A stretch of 31,417 nt of DNA from UBA9865 sp035647835 (GTDB lineage: Bacteria; Bacillota; Dethiobacteria; Dethiobacterales; Dethiobacteraceae). Made by a program: the position numbers and the translations under genes. The stretch is from NCBI GenBank assembly GCA_035647835.1, contig DASRMS010000164.1, forward strand, positions 1-31,417. Reading direction: 5' to 3'. A model generated the notes under the pieces. It worked only from the letters and a program-made list of their open reading frames with translations, was not told the DNA's origin and searched no databases. Positions 7,762 through 16,800 of this stretch are shown here, piece by piece (the stretch's first letter is position 1; every line of letters begins with the position of its first letter).

Positions 7762-8535
7762 ATGAAGCTACCTAAATGGATCGTACGCCGCTTCTGGCGA
7801 GCGATTGTAGAGTTTAAACTGCTGGAACCAGGTGATCGTGTTTTAGTAGGGCTCTCAGGAGGTAAAGATTCCTCTTTCTTAGTAACCGGCTTAAAAGTAT
7901 TGCAGGAGCATGCTCCTTTTCACTTTGATTTAGCCGCAGTGCATATTGATCAGGGTTTCCCCGAGATAGTTGATCTCTCTCCACTGGCAGACCTATGTAC
8001 ACAGCTCAATGTGCCACTGGAAATTGTCAAAACACAGATTTATCAAATGGCATTTACAGAAGAGCAAAGCCCTTGCGCCCGTTGTGCTTATTTTCGACGT
8101 GGTTTTATGCATAATTATGCCGAGGAAAAGCAATACAATAAAGTAGCACTAGCGCATCACTTAGATGATGCAGTAGAGACATTTCTCATGTCACAATTAT
8201 TTACAGGACAGTTAAAAACCTTTCAACCCAAAAGTTATTTAAGCCGGACCGGTGTTACGGTCATTCGACCTTTAATATACTTTAGGGAAAAAGAAATTAA
8301 GCAGGCTGAGCGTCTTTTGATGCTAAATACAGTGAGTACACCTTGTCCTTATGCCGGCCATTCAGCACGGGCTAAGGCCAAGGATTTGCTACGCAAACTA
8401 GAGAGCAGTAATGATCGTATTTTTGATAATTTAGTTGTTGCTATGCGTGAAGGCGCAGAAAAAGATTTGTGGCCGGCGCCGCCGAGCAAAGGGGAGTTTC
8501 GCAATTTAATGACTGATTTTTGGCAGCGGCAGTAG
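7762..8535 (+). CDS. TtcA-like tRNA thiolase (PP-loop ATPase)
   Basis: Members of this group adenylate a tRNA base and insert sulfur; TtcA itself makes 2-thiocytidine at position 32. Visible are the PP-loop SGGKDS at residues 32-37, the paired cysteines CARC at 105-108 followed by YFRRG, the AHHLDDAVETFL block, and a third cysteine at 195 (TPCPYAGH). The three cysteines fit a 4Fe-4S cluster. It has 257 residues, a little shorter than enterobacterial TtcA. GGAGG lies six bases before the ATG at 7762. The genes mnmH and trmL, also anticodon-loop modification enzymes, follow after the protease gene. Assignment to TtcA rather than a close thiolase relative is likely but not certain. Confidence 0.8.
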   Translation: MKLPKWIVRRFWRAIVEFKLLEPGDRVLVGLSGGKDSSFLVTGLKVLQEHAPFHFDLAAVHIDQGFPEIVDLSPLADLCTQLNVPLEIVKTQIYQMAFTEEQSPCARCAYFRRGFMHNYAEEKQYNKVALAHHLDDAVETFLMSQLFTGQLKTFQPKSYLSRTGVTVIRPLIYFREKEIKQAERLLMLNTVSTPCPYAGHSARAKAKDLLRKLESSNDRIFDNLVVAMREGAEKDLWPAPPSKGEFRNLMTDFWQRQ

Positions 8536-8584
8536 TCGGCAGCAGGAAATATACAATTATCGTTGCGATGAAGGGGGAAAAAAA

Positions 8585-10984
8585 ATGAGCTATCGGACAT
8601 TGAAGCCAGAGGAATGTCGATTCTTTTGTGACCCAACACAATTTGAATTTGAAACAACAGAGGCTGTGTCGCCCTTAGAAGGTATTATCGGACAAGAACG
8701 TGCGGTTCGGGCCATGGAGTTTGGCTTGCTGGTAAAAAGACATTGTTATAATATTTTTATCACCGGTCCTATAGGCACAGGCAAGAATTCATATGCTCAG
8801 ACTTTAGTCAATGAAGTGGCAAGGTCAGAAGCGGTGCCGGATGACTGGTGCTACGTATATAACTTTGAGAACCCCAGCCAGCCGCTCGCCTTACGTCTGC
8901 CCAGGGGGCAGGGTGCACACTTCGTCAAGGCTATGCAGAGACTGGTGGAGTCTTTAAAACTGGAAATTCCCAAGGCTTTTGATGCTGATGATTTTGAACG
9001 GCAAAAGGCGGATATCTACCGTAACTATCAGGAAGTTCGCTCACAACTATTCGAAGAGTTGGCAACTTTGGCAGAGGAACAGGGTTTTGTCCTTAAGCGA
9101 GCTAGTTCTGGCTTTGTTACTGTGCCCATTGTGGATGGAGAAGAAGTTGCCTCAGAAGATATTGCTAATTTGCCTGAGGATTTAAAAGAGGAGCTAGAAA
9201 AAAAGACCAATGAACTCCAGTTTAGTTCTCTGCATGTCATGCGGCGGATACAAGCCGCAGAACGGGTGATGAAGGAACAAATTAAAGAGCTGGAGAACAG
9301 AATTGGTTTATTTGCTGTCGGTTATCTAATTGATGAGCTAAAGGAAAAATACCAAGAGCAGGCAGAAATCATTAATTATCTGCAGGCGGTGCAGAAAGAT
9401 ATCATGGAAAATCTTGATGATTTCCGTCAAGCTGAAGAAGAAAGCACACCCTTTCCCTGGCTGCGGCGCAAAGAAGCAGCGGGAGATAAATACCGTGTCA
9501 ATTTAGTAGTGGATAACAAAGAAACCATTGGCGCGCCAGTTGTCGTAGACACAAACCCTACCTACTATAATTTAATTGGACGTGTGGAATACGAGAATAA
9601 ATTGGGTGCCATGACCACTGACTATGCTCTGATTAAGGCCGGCTCCTTACTAAAAGCAAATGGCGGTTACTTAATACTGCAAGCCCGTGACGTCTTAACT
9701 AACGCTGGTGCTTGGGAAGGCTTAAAGCGTGTACTAAAAACACAAGAAGCTTGCTTAGAAAATTTAGGTGAGCAATTTAGTCTGCTGGCAATGTCCTCCT
9801 TGCGACCACAAGCCATCCCCGTACAACTAAAGGTAATTTTAGTTGGTCCTGCCGAGCTTTATCACTTGCTTTATCATTATGATGATGACTTCCGCAAACT
9901 TTTCAAAATTAAAGCAGACTTTGATACAGAAATGGATGCCAGTCGGGACAAAATGACACAAATGGCTAGTTTTGTGGCTAGCCACACACAGCGGGCAGGT
10001 CTGCGCCACTTTGATCGCACAGGAGTAGCCCGGTTGGTGGAGTATAGTTCACGCCAAGCTGAACATCAACAAAAATTAAGCACCCGCTTTAATGAAATTA
10101 TGGAAATTATCTCTGAAGCAGATGCTTGGGCTAGTATCAAGGGTGATGATTTAGTAAGGGCTGAACATGTCAAACAGGCCATTGAAGAAAAAATATATCG
10201 TTCCAATACATATGAACAAAAATTACAGAAGTTATTAGCAGAAGGGACGATTCTGCTGGATTTAAAAGGAGAAAAAGTAGGTCAAGTCAACGGCCTCTCC
10301 GTCTTAGATAGTGGTGATTATGCTTTTGGGCGAGCGACAAGAATTACTGCTGTTACCTATTTAGGCCGCGAAGGCATTATCAACATAGAGCGAGAGACCA
10401 AATTGAGCGGTCGTATTCATGATAAGGGGCTGCTGACGCTGTCCGGTTATTTAGCTGCCAAATTTGCTCAGAAGGCGCCACTTTCTCTCTCAGCCAGTAT
10501 TGCTTTTGAACAAATGTATGGTGGAATTGATGGTGATAGTGCCTCAAGTACAGAACTGTATGCTTTACTTTCCAGTCTGGCTGAATTGCCCTTGCGTCAA
10601 GATATTGCGGTCACAGGTTCGGTTAACCAACATGGTGAAATACAGCCCATCGGTGGGGTAACTGAAAAAGTTGAAGGCTTCTTTAAAGCATGTAAGCTGC
10701 TGGGGTTAACAGGAAAGCAAGGCGTGATGATTCCTGTACAAAACATTATCAACCTTAATTTAAATGAAGAAGTAATCACAGCGATGGGGGAAGGGAAGTT
10801 TCATCTCTATGCTGTGTCAACGATCGCAGAGGGCATTGAGGTTTTAACTGGAGTAGCTGCTGGTCATCTGGATAAAGAAGGCGATTACCCGACGGAAACA
10901 GTTTACGGTCGCGTTGCCGCCAAACTGGCAGACTATAATAGCTTGCTGCAGCAAGCAAAGTCCGACAATGATGAGGAGGAGTAG
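8585..10984 (+). CDS. Lon-like ATP-dependent protease (AAA_32/LonC-type)
   Basis: An AAA+ ATPase fused to a Lon peptidase domain, 799 residues. Walker A is GPIGTGKN at 61-68. A long helical insertion follows at about 120-290, rich in charged residues. The Lon peptidase domain occupies roughly 560-770, with catalytic Ser652 in DGDSASS and Lys695 in GGVTEKVEGF, the 43-residue spacing seen in Lon enzymes. There is no classic Lon N-terminal substrate domain, which separates it from LonA. No transmembrane segments are evident, unlike membrane LonB. AAGGGGG precedes the ATG. It sits between two tRNA-modification units 49 bases after the thiolase gene, so it may be co-transcribed with it. Substrates are unknown. 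The C-terminal tail is acidic (SDNDEEE). Confidence 0.88.
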   Translation: MSYRTLKPEECRFFCDPTQFEFETTEAVSPLEGIIGQERAVRAMEFGLLVKRHCYNIFITGPIGTGKNSYAQTLVNEVARSEAVPDDWCYVYNFENPSQPLALRLPRGQGAHFVKAMQRLVESLKLEIPKAFDADDFERQKADIYRNYQEVRSQLFEELATLAEEQGFVLKRASSGFVTVPIVDGEEVASEDIANLPEDLKEELEKKTNELQFSSLHVMRRIQAAERVMKEQIKELENRIGLFAVGYLIDELKEKYQEQAEIINYLQAVQKDIMENLDDFRQAEEESTPFPWLRRKEAAGDKYRVNLVVDNKETIGAPVVVDTNPTYYNLIGRVEYENKLGAMTTDYALIKAGSLLKANGGYLILQARDVLTNAGAWEGLKRVLKTQEACLENLGEQFSLLAMSSLRPQAIPVQLKVILVGPAELYHLLYHYDDDFRKLFKIKADFDTEMDASRDKMTQMASFVASHTQRAGLRHFDRTGVARLVEYSSRQAEHQQKLSTRFNEIMEIISEADAWASIKGDDLVRAEHVKQAIEEKIYRSNTYEQKLQKLLAEGTILLDLKGEKVGQVNGLSVLDSGDYAFGRATRITAVTYLGREGIINIERETKLSGRIHDKGLLTLSGYLAAKFAQKAPLSLSASIAFEQMYGGIDGDSASSTELYALLSSLAELPLRQDIAVTGSVNQHGEIQPIGGVTEKVEGFFKACKLLGLTGKQGVMIPVQNIINLNLNEEVITAMGEGKFHLYAVSTIAEGIEVLTGVAAGHLDKEGDYPTETVYGRVAAKLADYNSLLQQAKSDNDEEE

Positions 10985-11010
10985 GATCTCCATCACCAGC
11001 TTTAATTAAT

Positions 11011-11039
11011 TTGAATTTGGCAGCATTATTCGCTACAAT
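11011..11039 (+). promoter_or_regulatory. Putative promoter of mnmH-trmL
   Basis: TTGAAT (11011-11016), exactly 17 bases, then TACAAT (11034-11039). The start site near 11046 is 25 bases before the GTG start chosen for mnmH. This suggests the upstream TTG and ATG codons in the same frame are promoter sequence rather than coding. Confidence 0.55.
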
Positions 11040-11070
11040 GATGAGAGGATTAAGGGAAGGACTGTCAGAT

Positions 11071-12141
11071 GTGAAAAGGCAATTAACAGTAGAGCAGCTG
11101 CTAGCTGAACGAGAACATTTCTATTTAGCCGACGTACGTTCACCTAAAGAATATGCAGAAGCCCATATCCCAGGGGCTGCCAATATTCCTTTGTTAGAAA
11201 ATGAAGAGCGTGCGCTAGTTGGTATTACTTATAAAGATGAAGGGACCGACCGAGCCAAGCAGGTCGGTCTTTCGCTGGTTGCCCCCCGTCTGCCGCAAAT
11301 GATAGAAAAGATTCGTCGGCAGGCCAAGGGCAAAAAAGTGGTGATCTATTGTTGGCGCGGCGGTACACGCAGCCGCAGTATCTGTGCCATTATGGAAGCA
11401 CTTAATTACCCTGTATGGCAGCTGCAGGGCGGCTACAAGGCTTTTCGCCGCTATATTCACAGCTATTTGTCACAAGCGACAGTGACGATGCCAGTTTTTG
11501 TCCTTAATGGTTTAACTGGCGTTGGCAAAACGCACATTATTAAAATATTGCAGCAGCAAGGTTATCCTGCTCTGGATTTAGAAGGGATGGCCAACCATCG
11601 TGGTTCAGCCTTTGGTGCAGTAGGCCTGGGACAAGCTCGTAGTCAAAAAGATTTTGAAGCACTACTGGCCCTATTTCTGCTTGAGCATCATGCTGCATCC
11701 TATCTGGTGATCGAAGGTGAAGGGAAAAGAATCGGTTCAGCTACACTGCCGGATTTTCTTTTCCAGGCGATGGAAGAGGGACAACATCTGCTTTTGGAAG
11801 CAGATGTGGCCGTGCGGGTAGGCCGCATTGTGGAAGAATATCAGGGTCGTGCTGACCACTTGGGGGATTTGGCTGAGGCTGTCAAGACCTTAAGCCGCAA
11901 GTTAGGGAAAGCTAAAAGTGAAGAACTTGCCAGCTTAATTCGCCAAGGAGAACTGGAGACGGTGGTAAAAACTCTTTGTACCGATTACTACGACCATTAT
12001 TACAGTGATTCACGTCAAGGCAGAGAAAAATATCTGGCAGTGGTTAGCGTTAATGAATTAAACAAAGGAGCTGCAGAGATTTTAACGATCATCAATGACT
12101 ATCTGGCAGCGCAGCCTGGTTTTGTGGGGAGAGAGGAGTAA
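11071..12141 (+). CDS. mnmH: tRNA 2-selenouridine synthase
   Basis: Converts 2-thiouridine at wobble position 34 of Lys, Glu and Gln tRNAs to 2-selenouridine through a geranylated intermediate, using selenophosphate. The N-terminal rhodanese domain (about 5-130) carries the catalytic cysteine at about residue 94 in YCWRGGTRSRS. The C-terminal domain has a P-loop, GLTGVGKT, at about 147-154, and DLEGMANHRGSAFG. GTG at 11071 is chosen: AAGGGAAGG sits ten bases upstream, the resulting 356 residues match the family, and a promoter occupies the region of the longer frame (TTG 11011, ATG 11038). The product implies the cell makes selenophosphate, so SelD should be encoded elsewhere. trmL follows after six bases. 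Confidence 0.92.
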   Translation: MKRQLTVEQLLAEREHFYLADVRSPKEYAEAHIPGAANIPLLENEERALVGITYKDEGTDRAKQVGLSLVAPRLPQMIEKIRRQAKGKKVVIYCWRGGTRSRSICAIMEALNYPVWQLQGGYKAFRRYIHSYLSQATVTMPVFVLNGLTGVGKTHIIKILQQQGYPALDLEGMANHRGSAFGAVGLGQARSQKDFEALLALFLLEHHAASYLVIEGEGKRIGSATLPDFLFQAMEEGQHLLLEADVAVRVGRIVEEYQGRADHLGDLAEAVKTLSRKLGKAKSEELASLIRQGELETVVKTLCTDYYDHYYSDSRQGREKYLAVVSVNELNKGAAEILTIINDYLAAQPGFVGREE

Positions 12142-12147
12142 ACAAAA

Positions 12148-12606
12148 ATGCATATTGTTTTAGTTGAACCTGAAATACCACCCAACACCGGGAATATTTC
12201 TCGTACTTGTGCGGTGACTAATACTACACTGCATTTAGTCAAGCCTTTAGGCTTTTCCCTGGACGAACGCCATTTAAAACGCGCCGGTCTTGATTACTGG
12301 CAGCATCTGCAGCTAATGATGCACGACAATCTAGCTAGCTTCCTGCCAACAATTTCTGCACAGTCCTGCTGGTTTTTAACTACTAAAGGCCAGCGTTTGT
12401 ATACTGATGTTGTCTACCAGCCGTCAGACTATTTATTTTTTGGCAAAGAAACAGCTGGTTTACCCGCCTGGTTATTAGCGAAATATCCCGAACGTTGTTT
12501 ACGTGTTCCCATGGGGCCGCAGCTGCGTTCTTTGAATTTGTCCAACACAGTGGCCATCGTTTTGTATGAGGCATTACGCCAACAAGATTTTCCTGCCTTA
12601 ATTTAG
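12148..12606 (+). CDS. trmL: tRNA (cytidine/uridine-34-2'-O)-methyltransferase TrmL
   Basis: A minimal SPOUT methyltransferase of 152 residues that 2'-O-methylates the wobble base of leucine tRNAs. The family signatures are complete: VLVEPEIPPNTGNISRTC at the N-terminus, LKRAGLDYW, LFFGKETAGLP, and the knot segment RVPMGPQLRSLNLSNTVAIVLYE. The ribosome site GAGAGGAG overlaps the end of mnmH and the gap between the two genes is six bases, so they form an operon. Both act on position 34, in different tRNAs. Confidence 0.95.
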   Translation: MHIVLVEPEIPPNTGNISRTCAVTNTTLHLVKPLGFSLDERHLKRAGLDYWQHLQLMMHDNLASFLPTISAQSCWFLTTKGQRLYTDVVYQPSDYLFFGKETAGLPAWLLAKYPERCLRVPMGPQLRSLNLSNTVAIVLYEALRQQDFPALI

Positions 12607-12614
12607 CATAATAC

Positions 12615-12642
12615 TTGACTTTTAACGGAAAAGTAGTATGCT
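12615..12642 (+). promoter_or_regulatory. Promoter of the csoR-like gene
   Basis: TTGACT (12615-12620), a 16-base spacer, then TATGCT (12637-12642). The start site would fall near 12649, directly before the G/C-tract operator. Confidence 0.55.
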
Positions 12643-12651
12643 AACCATATA

Positions 12652-12667
12652 ACCCCCCGGTGGGGGT
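12652..12667 (+). promoter_or_regulatory. Putative CsoR-type operator
   Basis: ACCCCCCGGTGGGGGT is a near-palindrome with long C and G tracts, the typical shape of sites bound by CsoR/RcnR/FrmR regulators. It covers the first transcribed bases of the csoR-like gene, so autoregulation is expected. Part of it may also serve as ribosome binding sequence. Confidence 0.65.
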
Positions 12668-12675
12668 GGGGAGGG

Positions 12676-12951
12676 ATGATATTATTGCGAGGGCCCAAAA
12701 AGGATGCTACGCTGCGTCGTTTAAAAACAGCAGGTGGACATTTAAAGGCAGTTGAACGGATGGTAGAAGACGATAAATACTGTGCTGATGTGCTTCTACA
12801 GCTGCAGGCTGTTATCGCCTCTTTAGAGAAAGTAAGCAACATTATTTTGGAAAATCATTTAGAGACTTGTTTACGAGCTGCCATGCGCCGCGGCGAAGAA
12901 GAAGAAGTAATTGACGAACTGAAAACATTTATGAAATACAAAATAAAATAA
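12676..12951 (+). CDS. csoR: CsoR-family metal-sensing repressor, probably Cu(I)
   Basis: All-helical DUF156 repressor that releases DNA when Cu(I) binds. The Cu(I) ligand triad is present: Cys in KYC, then His and Cys in ENHLETC, at residues 36, 61 and 65 when counted from the ATG at 12676. These are the spacing and numbering of classical CsoR. GGGGAGGG abuts this ATG with no spacer; a TTG at 12685 would have nine bases of spacing and give 88 instead of 91 residues. The start is therefore uncertain. Downstream lies a CopZ-like chaperone, which supports copper as the signal. No copper ATPase gene is visible in the window. The C-terminal tail is acidic then basic (GEEEEVIDELKTFMKYKIK). Confidence 0.88.
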   Translation: MILLRGPKKDATLRRLKTAGGHLKAVERMVEDDKYCADVLLQLQAVIASLEKVSNIILENHLETCLRAAMRRGEEEEVIDELKTFMKYKIK

Positions 12952-12961
12952 CTCTTACTAG

Positions 12962-12984
12962 GTGCGGGCGCACAAAGTTCCTAC
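12962..12984 (-). repeat. Dispersed palindromic repeat, copy 1
   Basis: Read on the minus strand it begins GTAGGAAC and ends TGCGCCCGCACC. It shares the core AACTnTGTnCGCCCGCA with copies at 22861 and 30559. It lies in the 129-base gap between csoR and the copZ-like gene. Confidence 0.55.
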
Positions 12985-13080
12985 ACCTTTAGTACGTTTG
13001 TTTACGAAAAAGATGGAGAGATTATGACTAAGGCCGTTTTAAGAACACAGCTAATACCGTGAGCAGAGGAGGAATAGAAA

Positions 13081-13290
13081 ATGTCTGAAAGTTTGACTCT
13101 ATCAATTAGCGGCATGACTTGTAACCATTGTAAGTTGAGGGTAGAAAAAGCTTTAAAAACCCTAACTGGTGTGGAAAGTGTGGCCGTTGATGTACAGGCT
13201 GGTCGGGCTGAAGTGCAGTATGACCCGGCACAAGTAAGCGGTGAATCACTTAAGACGGTGGTTACGGAAGCGGGCTACGAAGTCAAATAA
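13081..13290 (+). CDS. copZ: CopZ-like copper chaperone (HMA domain)
   Basis: A single heavy-metal-associated domain of 69 residues, the size of CopZ. The metal site GMTCNHC has Cys14 and Cys17, and the domain ends with EAGYEVK as usual for the fold. AGAGGAGG lies eight bases before the ATG. It normally passes Cu(I) to a CopA ATPase and to CsoR; here the repressor is just upstream but no ATPase follows. The gene is closed by its own terminator. Copper is inferred from the CsoR neighbour; related HMA proteins can carry other soft metals. Confidence 0.88.
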   Translation: MSESLTLSISGMTCNHCKLRVEKALKTLTGVESVAVDVQAGRAEVQYDPAQVSGESLKTVVTEAGYEVK

Positions 13291-13310
13291 TTACGGGCTA
13301 TCAACAGCAG

Positions 13311-13339
13311 AAACCTGTCCTCTTGGGACAGGTTTTTTT
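13311..13339 (+). terminator. Terminator of the csoR-copZ region
   Basis: Perfect 10-bp stem AAACCTGTCC/GGACAGGTTT with a 5-base loop (13321-13325), followed by a T-run to 13339. It starts 21 bases after the copZ stop. Confidence 0.92.
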
Positions 13340-13388
13340 AACGGATATATATTTTTTTCAGACGTATATTGAATGAGGAGGTGATATT

Positions 13389-13634
13389 ATGTCTGCCGTT
13401 AAATTATCAATTATTAGCTGCTTGCTGATGTTAGGCATGCTAATGCTGCCATCCTTAACGGGAGCGGGTATGGGGAGTATGGTCACCCGGCTGTGGCTTG
13501 CTTTTGGTATTTTGGTGTTTACAGGCAATTATCTTGCTTACCAACAAGAGGCTGCACAGCAAGCAGCCAAGGACAATCAGCGTACTAGGCAGGGAGAACA
13601 CCCTCTTCGTCAAGAAGTACGTAGTTTAAGCTAA
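13389..13634 (+). CDS. Small membrane protein of unknown function
   Basis: 81 residues. I do not recognise a family. Residues about 5-24 (LSIISCLLMLGMLMLPSLTG) and 30-50 form two likely membrane helices separated by a short Gly/Met-rich turn (GAGMGSM). The remainder is a hydrophilic tail rich in Gln, Ala and Arg. AGGAGGTGA is placed for the ATG at 13389, a near-perfect ribosome site, which argues that it is translated. It is preceded by a terminator and followed by the dnaE leader, so it appears to be its own unit. The Met content of the helices and the nearby copper genes could hint at metals, but that is speculation. Confidence 0.7.
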   Translation: MSAVKLSIISCLLMLGMLMLPSLTGAGMGSMVTRLWLAFGILVFTGNYLAYQQEAAQQAAKDNQRTRQGEHPLRQEVRSLS

Positions 13635-13658
13635 AGGTCGTTTTTGTCCGGGCAGGAA

Positions 13659-13750
13659 AGCCATCTTTTCAGCTGATTTTTTCACCTTTTAAGTGTATAA
13701 TGAGAAGATAGCCAAGCTGTGTACTTCCCTAGTAATCAGCTGGATGGCTA
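13659..13750 (+). promoter_or_regulatory. dnaE leader with -10 box and three pairing arms
   Basis: A TATAAT at 13696-13701 marks the likely dnaE promoter; the -35 is weak (CTGATT at 13673). Left arm AGCCATC-tttt-CAGCTGATT (13659-13678) is complementary over 16 bases to right arm AATCAGCTGGATGGCT (13734-13749). A middle arm TAGCC-A-AGCTG (13709-13719) also pairs with the right arm (CAGCT 13737-13741 and GGCTA 13746-13750). Transcripts starting at this promoter can form only the middle-right hairpin; transcripts entering from upstream can form either. Confidence 0.5.
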
Positions 13751-13837
13751 AAAGATTAAAATAGACCTGGTCAAAGTAAAAGGGAATATACTGCTCCAGC
13801 AAGAATCATTATAGAGAATCGGCTACGAGGTGAAAAC

Positions 13838-16800
13838 ATGAAAAGTAAATCATTTGTTCATTTACATACACATACTGAATATTCGCTGTTGGATGGAGCT
13901 TGCAAAATAAAAGAGGTAGTAGCAGAAGCAGTTAAGTTAGGTATGCCGGCTTTAGCCATTACTGATCATGGTGTAATGTACGGCGTAATTGATTTTTATA
14001 AAGCAGCAAAAAAGGCAGGCATAAAACCAATTATCGGCTGCGAAATCTATGTTGCACCGCGCATGCGGTATGATCGTGTTGCTCACCGTGATAGTAAACA
14101 ACACCATCTAGTGCTGCTGGCGCGAAATAACGAAGGGTACCAAAATTTAATGCAGTTGGTAACTCGTGGTTTTAGTGAGGGTTTCTATTATAAGCCCCGC
14201 GTAGACCATCAGCTTTTAGCACGCTATAATTCAGGTTTAATTGCTCTTTCAGCCTGTTTGGCCGGGGAAATTCCCATGGCTCTACTAGAGAATCGCCATG
14301 AAGATGCCCGTCAATTAGTACAATTCTATCAAGAAACCTTTGGTAGTGAAAACTTCTATTTGGAGCTGCAGGATCATGGTCTTGCCGAACAAAAGGCCCT
14401 AAATCCCCAGCTCATTCAGTTGGCACGGGACACTAATACCCCCTTGGTTGTGACGAACGATCTGCATTACATCCGCAAGGAAGATGCTGCACCACATGAT
14501 GTTTTACTTTGTATCCAAACAGGTAAGACGCTTGAGGACACAAACCGTATGCGTTTTTCCACAGATGAATTCTATTTAAAATCTCCTCAAGCCATGGCTG
14601 CCCTTTTCCCTGAGCTGCCCGAGGTGGTGACTAATTCCTTAGAAATTGCTGACCGTTGTAATGTAGACTTTGAATTTGGCAACACCCATTTGCCAGTGTA
14701 TGAGATACCAGCAGACTATCAAGATGATTTTAGTTATCTAAAAGAATTGTGTACTGCTGGTGCAAAAAAACGTTATGGTGACCCCTTAACAGCAGAAGTA
14801 GAAGAACGTTTAAACTATGAATTACAAGTAATTCATCAGATGGGCTATGATTCTTACTTTTTAATTGTGTGGGATTTTGTTAATTATGCGCATCAACATG
14901 AGATCTTTGTGGGCCCCGGACGTGGTTCAGCGGCTGGCAGCTTGATCGCGTATAGTTTAGGTATCACCAACATTGATCCGCTGAAATACAATTTGCTTTT
15001 TGAGCGTTTTCTTAACCCTGAACGGGTAACGATGCCTGATATTGATATTGATTTTTGCTATGAAAAACGTGAACGTGTGATTGAGTATGTGACCAACAAA
15101 TATGGCGCCGATTCCGTATCGCAGATTATTACTTTTGGGACTATGGCCGCCCGTGCTGCGGTACGAGATGTAGGCAGAGTTCTGAATATCCCTTATGCTG
15201 AAGTGGATAAGATTTCTAAATTAATTCCTGCTGAACTCAACATCACCATCAGTGATGCTTTAGATAAAGCACCTGATTTGAAAGAACTCTATACTACTGA
15301 TGGTAGAATCCATCAGTTATTGGATTTAAGTATGGCGGTGGAAGGTTTGCCTCGCCACGCTTCCATGCACGCTGCGGGTGTAGTTATTTCCGGCAAACCT
15401 TTAGTTGAATATGTACCGCTGGCCAAATCAGGCGATTCCATGGTTGCTCAATTTTCCATGACCACATTGGAAGAACTAGGCTTATTAAAAATGGACTTTT
15501 TAGGCTTACGCACACTTACGATTATGGGTGAAGCAGTGCGTTTGATTAAGCAATCTACCGGTCGGGAAATAGATTTAAATAAACTGCCGCTTGATGATGA
15601 AAAAACATATACGATGCTCGCACAAGGGGATACCTCAGGCGTCTTTCAGTTAGAATCAAGCGGTATGCGTAGTGTGCTGCGGGAACTTAAACCTACTGTT
15701 TTTGAAGATATTATTGCTGTGGTAGCTTTATATCGTCCCGGCCCCATGGATCAAATTCCTACCTTTATTCAAAGTAAACATGGTGATATTCCCATAAATT
15801 ATTTGCATCCTGTGCTTGAGCCAATTTTAGAAGAAACCTATGGCGTGATGGTCTATCAGGAACAAATTATGCAGGTGGCTTCGGCGGTGGCCGGTTTTTC
15901 GCTTGGCGAAGCTGATTTATTACGACGCGCCATTAGTAAAAAGAAGTTAGAAGTTTTAAATCAACAGCGGCAATTGTTTGTCAAGGGCTGCGTCTCCAAA
16001 GGTCATAGTAAGGAACTGGCTAACGAACTATACGATTTAATTGTCAAGTTTGCTTCTTATGGCTTTAATAAATCGCACGCTGCTGCTTATGCTTTGGTTG
16101 CTTATCAGACAGCCTACTTAAAGGTTAATTATCCTACTCAATATATGGCAGCACAGTTAACGGGTGTGATGTCCACTACAGATAAAGTGGCTGGTTACAT
16201 TTTTGATTGTAAAAAGATGGGTATTTCAGTGCTGCCTCCCTGTGTCAATTCCAGCGGCAAGAACTTTACTGTTACTGCCGAACGTGAAATACGCTATGGC
16301 TTGGCGGCCGTTAAAAATGTTGGCCTGGGTGCCATAGAATCCATAGAAGCAGCACGAGCGGAAAAAGGAGCCTTTACCTCGCTGCGAGATTTTTGTGCGC
16401 GCATAGATTTACGTAGTTGTAATAAAAAAGTCATGGAAAACTTAATCAAAAGTGGTGCCTTTGATTGGCTGCAGGCCAATCGTAATCAAATCTCTGCGGT
16501 CATTGATGAGACAGTGATGGCCGCCCAGACATTGAGTCGTGAGCAGCAAAACGGCCAAATAAGTATGTTTGATCTAGTTGAGGACGAAGATGAGGCGGAG
16601 TGGGGACAACTGCATGATGACTTTCCGGCGCTGCCAGAACCGACACCGATGGAGCGGCTGACAATGGAAAAAGAAGCCTTGGGATTATATATTAGTGGAC
16701 ATCCTTTGGAAGAGTATACTGAGGTTTTGAAGTTGAGATCTGAAATTGTTCCTCTCCATGAGTTAGCAGATCTGCCGGACGAGCAGTCTGTCGTCACAGT

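Noticed and set aside
11011..11070. An N-terminal extension of mnmH from TTG 11011 or ATG 11038.
   Set aside because: No ribosome site precedes either codon and the bases form a TTGAAT/TACAAT promoter; the GTG at 11071 has a site and gives the family length.
13024..13062. A 12-codon frame with a GGAGAG site before copZ.
   Set aside because: It is too short to support as a gene from one sequence; recorded only as part of the csoR-copZ gap finding.
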